A DNA stretch of 64,000 nt, taken from the NCBI RefSeq assembly GCF_964340395.1, contig NC_135549.1, positions 13,532,342 to 13,596,341 of the forward strand, given 5' to 3'. The notes under the pieces were generated by a model. That model had not been told where the DNA came from. It saw nothing but the letters and a program-made list of their open reading frames with translations, and did not search any database. A program made the position numbers and the translations under genes. Below, piece by piece: positions 28,071 to 40,600 of this stretch. Within the stretch, counting starts at the first letter, position 1, and the number at the start of each line of letters is the position of its first letter. Source of the DNA: Glandiceps talaboti. Taxonomy: Eukaryota > Hemichordata > Enteropneusta > Spengelidae.

Positions 28071-29699
28071 CATAGACAGAAAGATACTACAGTGAGACAG
28101 AGAGATAGGGGAGAAAATGGAGAAAAAGATAAAGAGAGAAAATGTGAAGGGGAGGAGAGGAGGGTGAGAGAAGGAGTTTCTATAAAAGAAATCCAGGGAA
28201 GTAGACAGTGTCGAAATCGGGCCAATTGTTCGAGTGTGTCGTGTAGGTTGGTGCAATTAGTGCACATCATACATTATATATTATGTATTACAACATTGCG
28301 TGTTCCTTAAAAGACGGGCGCCGTCTTGATACTTGATGTAGTCATCGGATGTCTAGGCTACATAACAAATAATTACACCTTGTTTACCTGCAGTCATGGC
28401 AGACTTACATTACAAGAGAGGCTTTCTATTTCTGTAAGAGCTGATGGTGTCAAGTTATCACAACGTTGAAAGACCAAACAGCCAAAATTGTTATCTGAGC
28501 TTTTTTTTAGAATCTCAAACAATGAGGGTCATAGGAACATCCTATATAGTGATCGATCACACGAGTAGATTGGTGCTAAGTGAAAACCTCTCCTCATTAT
28601 TTCAATATTTAGTAATCTCCTTATATAGTAACATAGCCATAGACATGCATCGGAAGCACACTTTTATCTTTCTTTTTTTAGACATTTTAACTCACTTCAA
28701 ATACTGACCAACCTACTTCAGGTTTTATTTGTGCAACGTATAACGAATGCTTCACCTCGTATGTACATAACAACCAGTTGTGTGTATGTATGTGTAATTA
28801 CACCGGATAGCGGCCCTGAATCCATACCCCAAGCCAGTATGGATTCCAGTTCAACGGAATGTGGGTCGGTCAGTTTTCAGGAGAGAGAAGGAGTTTCTAT
28901 CAAAACAATCTAAGGATGTAGTGTCGAAATCGGGCCAATTGCTTGCGTATGTCGTCTAGGTCGATCAATTTTCAAGTATTACCAGTTGATACACATCAGC
29001 ACAAAACAGCGATTCATTTCTTTGTGAATGCTTCGTTCAGTCGGGTGAGTAATTGGGGTAATCTTCCCCGGTAATCTTTACACAGGTAACACTCGCGATT
29101 CATACTACTATACTTGAATAAAGTTTAACAAATGGAAGTAATTTCAAGTTATTGTCAACTTTGGACCAATTGACATAAATAAGAAGACGTAAAATGAAAA
29201 CAAAAACTGTGAAAATGATGAACAGGAATAGTCAGTGTTCTATAGTACACAAGATACGATATAGTTCATTACAACCGTATAGAAAATTGACAATTCTATT
29301 TGCCACTTATTTAAGTGTAATAAAGATATTATTAAAGATTGATTGTATGAATTACACTAAATTATTTATCTATTTGCTTTATATAGAGTTTGCAATGTAT
29401 CAAATGATGTTCTTCGTCTTCTGTTGTATTACAATGTTTACAAAGTCTATTTTCAATTCTCAACAGTCTATATTTTCAATATAGTACTAAGTGTACATCG
29501 AATCATGCACTTAGTGTATGTACGTACACATTTCCCAGACAGAGACTCGTCTTGTGTTCTCAAGCAGAGAAACAGCTCTGCACATTCGGTAGATGGCTTC
29601 TTAAGATAGTAACACCAAGGCTAGTCTCTCTTATACGAACGTACGCACGCATGGGTGGATGTATGTATGTATGTATGTATGTATGTATGTATGTATGTA

Positions 29700-29767
<68 letters not shown>

Positions 29768-31399
29768 GGTTAGTTGGGTGGTTTGTTCTATGCTTATCTG
29801 TTAACTAGAGTTTGTTATTATTTTATGATAATTTACAGTGACTACGTCAGTAATCCTAGCCTAGCAACTGAATAAAATATGTTAAATGTCATAAATCTAA
29901 ACACTACATGAATGGTTACAAAAATATGATTGTAAATAAATTAGTAATAAAAAATACGAACGTGTACATATTTACTTTTTAACCAGTTGGTATAATTCCC
30001 ATACACTGAATTTATTTCCGTGAGATTTGGGAGCATGTCTGTTTTATCTAAAACCCGTCTTTAATCGTTCTTTTACTGTATACAACTGTCATGGAATAGT
30101 AAAAGTAACATGGCAGCAACTAATATTATACATTGTAAATACCCCCACCGGCTGTCATATTCACGCCTGTTGCTTGGCAACCACACAAACGAATTGTATA
30201 CAGACACAAAGAGTTGGTATCATTGGTTACACACAAACACTAAAAGCTGAAAATAGCTCCCAACTGAAATAGTAATTTATAGTTATGTGTAGTTTTCAGC
30301 TTTCAATCTGTACCACATTCTCACAAATTTATATCAATTTGAGTTGAAAAGAAAAGAAAGAATAAAACAGTTTCAGTAATGACATGAGTTTCATTAACCA
30401 ATTAACATTTAATGGTCTCTCTACCGCTGAACATACGTTTTGTTGGCATGACATTCAGTTGTTTCAGGTACTTCGAGTAATAAAATATACTTCTTATTGT
30501 AGAAATAACACTTTTCAAAGTAGCAGAGTTGCTAGGAATGACCTTGGCCATGCACAGTGAACTACTCAAGCTATGTTTTGTAGTTCTGATTTATGATATG
30601 AAATTTACAATTTAGAGTACTAGTATGCTGTCGATAAATATAAGTGCCTTCTTTGACATATGTACATACAGATACACATTTGTCGAAGTGTTGATGTGTT
30701 TCTAATGGACCCATTGTTTAGTAGAAAGTGTATTGACTGCGTGGTCTCACGGCTGGCACTATTCATGGAATAAAAAAAAGATGGCACTTTGGTAATATCT
30801 ATGATTAGAACCCATCAATGGAAAGACCACCTTCCTCGTTGACACCCAGCTGTACCTAACAACTGTAATTATTGCGATTCACACAGTGCTTCTGGTCCCA
30901 ACGACCGTTTTCAATGTGTCTCGTATTCAGTAACTAGTGTACTATGTTATTATTATTACTTACAATTATTTCATCGGACTGAACGATTCTCTACCAAAGA
31001 TATCGATGATATCATCCTGTCATCTCACCGTTGTCATAACTACCAGTTACCATGGCAAGCCATCCCTAGGTTAGCTACTAATGGTATTCTTTTTGTTATC
31101 GTTTTTTTGTTCGCAAGTCAATAGCAGATAGAGGCATATACAGTATCACACACAGTATGTCGACACGAGACGAGACTTCTAACCCTACAATTGATATTTT
31201 TAGTGCAGGAAGGCGCCGTCATATTACTAAGACTTATCATGATATTTCAGTTATTGTTTACGGGATAAAACTGCTTAGCACAAATGATATATGTTACTGT
31301 CTCTGAAAAATTGAATCTCATCGTTTCTGCGCTAACTTAAACGACTTTTTCCCTTTTTAGCACAACTGAACCCTAAAGCAGTTCAGTAGGTGTCACAAA

Positions 31400-31456
<57 letters not shown>

Positions 31457-31502
31457 TGTCTGTCTGTCTGTCTGTGTGTCTGTCTATTTATCTTATCTTA
31501 TC

Positions 31503-31580
<78 letters not shown>

Positions 31581-31587
31581 CTCTCTA

Positions 31588-31658
<71 letters not shown>

Positions 31659-34600
31659 GAATGACAGATTTCAAAAACCACTGGGAAGATTAGGTTGATA
31701 ATTGATGGGGATACTGCTTACAGTTTGTAGCTAGGAAATTATACATACGTGCCTAGCAACGAGACCACGCCCATAGCAGCAGCCAAATGACGTTGTGTAT
31801 TGCAAAGGTAACAACGGGATGGATGGGGAAGTTGACAGACATTCAAAAAATATACAAAAATATGCTTAGCAACGAAACCACGCCCATATCGCAGTGGCCA
31901 ATTAATGTACTATATTGCAGACTACAGGATGGGTAGGCATGGTGATGAACAGTAAACAAATATATAATTTGTACAGTTGTGCTACAACGCAATTGACGCT
32001 ATTTTTTAATACAAGTGGTATTCAATTTTAAATAAAATGTTGACCTTCCCACTCCATAAGATATGATATAATAACACCAGGTAACGTCAAATCAGATTTT
32101 TCACCACCAATTTTATATCATTTTTGGCCATTTTCATCGCCAAGTAAGGATATGGTGTGCTCTAATTGTTTTGTGTGTGTGAAGACTAAATCAGCAAGCA
32201 TTCGCACGAATTGGAGCGTCCGGTACTTCCGAGTCGGCAAAAGATGAAGATAACAGGATATAAGATATTAATCTAATAACATACATCAGGTGGACAAAAC
32301 ATTTACGTTAGTTTTCCCATTGCGAATTGAAAATACGAATATTTACCAATTTCATTAACAAATTATCATGTTAGTAAATCCACGTGACTTAATTTGATAA
32401 TAAAAAACGTCCCTCTGACAATGAGAGCTATAGGTAATGTAATTTGGGTTTTGCTTAATCATATTGACATGCAGCATTATGGATCTGTCACTTTAGATAA
32501 AATGGAGAGGGAAAACTTGACTCCATTCAATATATGATTCCATAGCCAAACCCTGATTATTTTTGCGCATTGTAGCTCACAGGTTGTTTTTTATCTTTGC
32601 AGTATATTTTTCGTCTATCCATACACTAGTTTGCCTTTTCTAGTTTCTATATTATTACCGTTTGTTCGTTTGTTTGTAATTCATTCTGTATTCCGTTTGT
32701 TTAGGTTTTGTAAATACTAGGACTCTAGCTATGACGATGCGGCATACTACATAGCAATCATTTCAATGTTTAAACATCAGATCACCGCTAAGTGACCTGG
32801 TTTCGATTTCATTAAGTTGTCCTTTGTAATCAATTAGGAACATTGTGGATTTTTAAACGAATTATATGTTTCTATAGATTTCGGATTCTATGTAAATCAG
32901 ATTGTTATAAAAATACGTACATTTTATATAATTATCTATCCGTGCAGAGACAGTAAATGAGACTCGCACTGAGTTCCGTCTGCCGCAACAAATTCACTGT
33001 GTACAGGTCCTTCATAACATTTGATTCGTCGCCTTACCAGAATGGATGGCGAGATTACAGAGCTAGCTAAAATTCTATCCTGGAAGGCATGTCATCAGCT
33101 CACAACAGAACGAGAGACTTTGAGAGTATGGATTCCAGGCTACTAAAACGTTACGTATCTCAATGTAAGACATCAAGGGAATGCATCCGGGATATGATTA
33201 TGTTGGACTGAAACGGATACTCCAATTTAATAACTTTTCATCGATGCTATCAGTTTTTCCCTTTATCTCAAAAGTATCAACATCAAATAATTTTATGATG
33301 TAAACAGTTTCTGTCCTAGTTTTTGCCTCTCTACTATCTACAGCCTACACTGTAGATATTTTGAATACAATATTTTCCCGATAAAATATTGCAGTGATGA
33401 ACATGCAGGTGACGTCATAGTGTATTTAGGACATTATCATGACAAATTGTCACTGGTATTAGTCACCATACCCGACGTATTAATAGTACGCTATGGGGAA
33501 ATTCAACAAAACTTGGTAGCCACTAGCCCAGACTTAGACTAGATTCTATGCTTGTCGCTGATTTGTGTGTATGAGTTGTTGGTAAAAGTAAACGACAAGC
33601 ATATAACAATATCATGCTGTTTCACCAGTCTGAGAATTGGTTACAATTTCACGTTCAGACTTCTGTGCTAACAAGGTATTGCTCCCTTAGTATAGCTTCG
33701 TGTATTTGGAAATGGCACTGTCAAGCTAGATCTGTGCTACAAATCCACGTGCTCTCAGTGATTTCCAAAGGCCTGTCCCAAATGTACAGAAACCCATGGC
33801 ACTATTTTGTTTAAATCAACTTTCAGAACATATGAAACTAGGTTACAGCACTAATGCGGTCGATATTTGAAATCGTGAAGACATGTCAATTTATCATGAT
33901 TTCTTTCAAACACTTACTCTTCGTAGATGACGCACATTGCTTCGTTTGTGTTTGTCAAGTTCAAAATCAATCATTGCAATTTGATAGATGATATTGTAAT
34001 GTGATAAAGGTCAGAAATATTGTTTGTATTTTTCACGATATCCCTTTTTACAAGATATTTTTTCATTTTTTTTTAATACATGTATATGACAATTTTGATC
34101 ATTCTTATACTTTACTGTAGAATGGTTTAGATTCTACTATAGTGTAATCTAGATTCTAGGATAGAGTAGTTTAGATTCTACGATAGTGTAATCTAGAATT
34201 GAAGTTAGGGTAGTTTAGAATCCACATTAATGTAGTCTAGATTCGCGGATAGGGTACTCTAGATTCTAGGACAGGGTACTCTAGATTCTAGGATAGTCTA
34301 GATTCTAGGATAGGGTAGTCTAGAATCTACGATAGGGTAGTGTAGATTTGAGGATATGGTAGTTTAGTTTCGAGGATAATGATTCTCAGTATAGGATAGT
34401 ACACTCGAGATTCTACGATAGAGTAGCCTGAGATTCAAGGATACGGTAGTGTAGATTCTAGGATATGGTAGTCTAGATTCTACGATAGTGTAGACTAAGT
34501 CTAGATTCTATGGTAGGTAGTATAGATTCTCAGTATAGGATAGTGAACTCGAGATTCTACGATAGTGTAGTTTAGATTCTATGATCATGTAGTCTAGATT

Positions 34601-37600
34601 CTAAGGTAGGTAGTATATATTCTCAGTATAGGATAGTGCACTCGAGATTCTACGATAGTGTAGTCTAGATTCTAACGTAGTCTAGATTCTAAGGTAGGTA
34701 GTAAATATGCTCAGTATAGGATAGTGCACTCGAGATTCTACGATAGTGTAGTCTAGATTCTAACGTAGTCTAGATTCTAAGGTAGGTAGTAAATATGCTC
34801 AGTATAGGATAGTGCACTCGAGATTCTACCATAGAGTAGTCTAGAGATTCTAGGATACGGCTAGGTAGGCTACACCTCAACTAATTAAACCTTTCATTAA
34901 TTTTCAGGCTCCAGGCAGAGATATCTGTGATTCTGTGATATCCTTTTCACATATAAAATACAAACGGTGCTTTGTAAGTTTCTTTTTCATGAAAAGGAAC
35001 AACCATCAGTCCCCCTGATCGGAGCTGAATGGCTTTGACAGTTCATAAGTCTAGTAGGCCGCTATCCAGTACATCACACTAATGCATTTCTTTATTTGCT
35101 GTCAATCTCAATCGTACATATTCTAAAGATCAGGTACATATTGAAAAATGACATCGTCTCTAATGCATTTGTACTTGTTATCTTAAAGTAAAAGTGATTA
35201 GGCAATTTGAAAGTTGTAGCTAACAAGTAGTGACGTGCAGAACTGTCTCCATAGCAACAACGAGTCAACAAATATAATGATGACATGTGATCAGTCAGTG
35301 TTCGTGCTGAAAGTCGTATAAACACGGAGATGAGCCTGCGGAGATTCATAAGTTGGCAAAACAGCCATAGAAAAATCGGCACGTTTATAGTTGTACGTCA
35401 CATCACAGTATCTACCAACACAACAGACATTGACTGCAACAAAGTGCATTCGAATAATTTTAAGAGTGCTCACGCTTGGCTGTTAGCATGTAAGGCTTAC
35501 TGTACTATACTCAGTACCCTTCAACCCCAGGGCCTTCAAAATCGAACTTGCCCCACTTCACGAGAAACATGCAATGTGAAATCGTTGTGCAAACACCACA
35601 GAAGCTAGTTACGATGATTGCATAGAGAACAAATCAACACCTGACTATCTGATCGTAACAAACTCTTCAAACATCGACACTCGTTGCATAAAGTATTAAT
35701 CACTTTGTTGGAAAATCAATCAACACACATCGTTATGTCACCACCTTCCACAAGTGACACTTCACACACCAGAACCAGTATATTACAGAAAGTACTACAG
35801 TGTCGCTGAAAAAAGGTGTGAACAAAGTCAGAGACGAAGTTGAAAATGAGGCCAAGTTATTTCGCTTTAACTAGCCACATTTGTTTGCATACCTGGTGAT
35901 TTAGAATCTCTCATCAAAATCTAAGTATACATTTAGCGGCTTATCTCAGTCATAATGCTGTAGTTTTTGTGGGATTGGATATCTCAAGATAGAGAACACT
36001 TCACAAAGCTATTATTAACAACTTGTGATTTACCTGCACCCTTTTTATCTAGACATGACCGCGGCGAAGTTTGACTCATATCGATTTATGCTTTTTATAC
36101 AGGTTGGCACCTGTATGTTAGCTTTTGACAATAAAATCTAAGGCCGATGATTTGAGTGTGTTCTCAGAGACATTCCAAAGGAATCGCCTGACAACAACAC
36201 ATAATGCTCTGAACGTACGCTGCGGTACTTCTTTAAGTTGATCACGAAGCAAGTTTACGAAACAACAGCTATCTACCCAGCACTTTAAAAGAACAGAACA
36301 GAGCAGTTTTTCAGACAGGCTTTACAACTAAAATGTGGCGTTTCCCTTATTACTAGTAGTTATCGAAAAACAATCGAAGTTTTTGACCTTGTTTTGGGTG
36401 CAGTGTGTATTCTCGGGTGTGTACTTTGAGGCGTGTCGTCAACAGGTGCTCATAGTCCAGTCAAAATAAGGTTTGACCCAAACATAATTGCAACAGAAAT
36501 AATTTTTAGTGCATCTTGTTCAGAATTTTATGCTGAACAACATATCAAAAGTCTAGAAAAATCTAAGTGGTGGAACATGGTGAAAATGAGGTTTTTATTA
36601 ATTAGCATAATTAGCGAGAATATTATATTCTTAAAATGCTGTTTTCGGAATAAAACCTGGCAAGTAACATGTCTATGGATAGGTCTAAGGGTGAAAAAGC
36701 ATACTAGGACCATCATATGATGATTCAACATCTCATCAGCATAATTAATATGTAAATTATAAAAAATTGTAATCAGCATATTCAAATTTGATAACATTTT
36801 AACACAAATGTATGCAGGTTATATATCATTTGATTTGCAGTACAGTGGGAAATAAATTTAGTGTTCTTGTCATCATCAAACACTTTTCATTTAAAATGTA
36901 TCAAAGATTCTTAATTAATTAGTAATTAGCATAATTAGCATATACACGGTTTATCAATCTCCTATGCAAGTAATATGTCTTTGGGAAGGTCTTGAAATGA
37001 CAAATTACATAGGCTACAATGGACCATTTAATATCATCAAAGACAGTCTGATAACTCATATTTCTGTTTTGTAGTTATGCAACAGAGAAATCAAGGCAAT
37101 AAATGTTAACAATTGCATCTTGCCTTAACTTCCACCCAATAGTATAGGTATAATGATCTTTATGCATCTAACCAACAATGTTGCAAATGTTACGACTTAC
37201 ATCACTGGATCATTGTGTACTTCTAATACCAATGTATCGCTGTATACCAATGTGTACACATTGTTCTCGCATACTGTACTGATATCAAGTTGTTAACTTC
37301 GGAGGAACACAAGATTCAGATGTACTTATACTGAGAGTCAACAAGGACATGAAAGTATTATGGGATGTCCATGCCCTTCATCATTCTCATCACTAAACTA
37401 AACAGCCAATCTCTTTCTTATCATATTGTTCTTTTTTAACACATTCCCATCTTCAAACTTTCTGATTCAATTCTATAAATATTATTATTAACAGTGCAGA
37501 AAGATAAATTAATTAAACACCCCTTTCAACACTGATATAGTATGAAAGTAACATCATCAGTCACTTGTTTGTGTCAATTTACCACAATGACATGACAATC

Positions 37601-40600
37601 GCCTTCCAATTCAATCTAGCCCGCAATCATTTATGTAGTGACTCAAATAATTAGTCAAACTTAATGGTTAGCCTGATATAACAGGAACGGTAAAAATTCT
37701 GTTCGAAACAAATGACATGTCAAAAAGGCTATCAAATTCAGTTGTTTCATTTCAAAAATCCTGTCATAAAATTGAATGACAAAACTTTAAAAGGATTTAA
37801 ATTCTCACTGATTCTATGGAAACCAAATAGTTTTCATTTAAAAAAACAGGCACTGCATGGTTGATAAATGCTTAGTTCTTGAGCACGTGTTTTACGGGGA
37901 ATAAGAAATTATAAAATAAAAAATGATTAAATCACCCTTACAAAATGGAATCAAAATTGAATAAAAATTAATCGAATGAAATCTAAACAAATATACCATA
38001 GATTTTGTAGAAATTGAAAACAAAATGAGGGAAGCTAAAGTACTTCGCAACATTTCCCTGCCCCTGATATCCTAACAAAAGTATTGATAATTTTAAATAT
38101 CATTTCGAAAGAATTAGCATTGTCATCTGGAATTAGAACAAAGGTTGTGATGATTGTGTAACAATGTAAACACAAACACTGAAAATATGAATAAAGTTTG
38201 ATGATAAAACAAATAAAAGAAAAATGAAATAATTATAATAGTCATTATCAGCCAGACTATTAACTTTACAAAGGCGATTTATTGTAGCTGTATTTCATTT
38301 TGCTTACAATCAGCTTTGGTCTACGTTTCGCATTCTGCGTTATAGAGTTATACAATCGTGAAAAGCTTAGAACTTAATAGAAAAGGACATTTGTAAACAC
38401 AAAATAGGAGTTAAAAATCTGTTGAAATGATATCATCAGCATTGTTTGTGCAAGGATTAAGGGACAATCGCATAAAATATACCACAAGCTCAATAAATGA
38501 ACTTTGTCCATTTAGGACAACATATTAAAAACTATATTTGAAATCTAGCAGTTGTATATCACATAAGAAGTAAATTTTAATCAACTTATGAACATCTTAG
38601 TATAAATATAGAAGTTATCATTGAAGGCATGATTGTGAAAGTTTTCGAACTTAACTTTGGTTAGAAGTGCAAGAATGAAGTTCAGTAATCGCATTGATGC
38701 CAGACCCACCCCTCCCAAACGAACAAAGTTATACTTTATTGAGCTTTTGTGACATCGTCTCATTGTACAGAAGGCATCTTCTGTACAAATTTGCCAAATG
38801 TTTTATTAACTATATTTGAGATGTCGCAGTATGCAAAATTAGTAAAAATGACTTTTCCAGGTCAAAAATAAAATTAGTTTGTGGTCGTAACATATTCAAA
38901 TATTAAATGAATTAATTTTAAAGACGAAGTGAGATTTGCACACAAAATGATACGTAACTGTGAGATGACTGGTAATGGTACAAAAATAAAACAAAGAAGA
39001 TAATAGAGCAAGGGCTTCATCCAAAAAAATTGTTAATGTCCTGTATCACCTAAAATCGTCTTATGTTTTGAACAGTGGTAATAATACATGTAATGTGCAA
39101 AAAATTGACTATAATGCTGCCTTTCATGTCATTTCAAAGATGATATCTATATTTTTGTAACATTGAAATAAAAACACAACTGAATTCAAACAATTCACAG
39201 AGGGATGTAACAAAATCTACAAATGTATATAATACTCATCTGAATTCTTGTCTGTAGGAGTAATATGTGTCCGTGTTACATAGCGCGGAATTCAAAAGAT
39301 TCAAGTTTAAGCTAAGTTATATCTAGATATGAAAAGATATCTTTTACTAAACTCAAGGTACAGTTCAATGTACAAACTGAAGACCATGTTGTCAGTAATC
39401 GAGCTTTAAACGAAATATAAAGGGTAGAACATGCCTAGTAATAACTAATAAAGCCAAACTTTATTGTACAAATGTAATGCAATAACTCATAGGATGTCAT
39501 AGTTCAAAGTTAGAAATTAAGTTTCAACTGGCAGGTTTTGAGACAGAACAGAATGTGAACATGTTTTTTTTTCACTTTTAAAAAAATTGAACATAAAGAC
39601 CAAAAGGTATCAACAACGCAAGAAATAACAAACACATTAATACTACACTGTCACACTATAGTATGTTCATTTAGAATGACTGAAAATAAAGAAAACTACA
39701 AAAATACACAATTGTGATAAGCAGATAATCACAACATATTCCTAAACCGGTACCACTAATAATAGCACATCTAGAAACAAGTCAATCAGTGCTGCCTTAA
39801 TTGAAAGACAAGGGGCAGCACTGGTAAATATTTATAGATATACATAAAGTGACGGAATATTGATAGAATCAAGGGGCATTTCTTTCAAAACTATTGGGAA
39901 GAAGACAAAAAGGTCTAGGAGTACAGCATCTCAGATACTGCCAGCATCGAGGTTGTATAATTATGGTGTAGGTACGATTGGAACCATACATCATTTTTGA
40001 ACGATCATCTGGACACACACGGTGATATAAAATCACATAATGAAAACAGAATCTTCTCCTTACACATTTTCTAATATGGTGAATATTTATAAAACCAACA
40101 ACCCATGAATGGTACTCCCGCTCAGGTTTGACAATTTGATAATGATGTTCATCTGACTTATAAGGTTAAGACCTATCGAAAGATATATTACTTGCATACT
40201 TTAAATCGAAAAAACTTCTCAACATCTTGAGGATAATTACATTAATTAATTAATCAATTAATTAATTAGGAAACTTTAACTATTCTTTAGCTTACCTTGG
40301 AGTGGTTTGATGATTGAAAAGTTATGTTCACCCAAAATCGAGTGTCAATAACTATTGAACAAAAAATATCATGTATGCTTACTAATGTATTGTTTCACAT
40401 GTTAATTACACTAATTAACACTTGTTTAGCATGCATGTTTATCTAACAAGGGAGGAGGTATTTATTGATGAGAGTAAGGGATTCAAATACTCCAATACCT
40501 AATGATAGACATACAACTAACAGGGGCGTTCAAAAAAATGTATAGTTATTGTACGTTACAAGTAATCAGTGTCCTTAATTAAAGTAATTAAGAATACACA

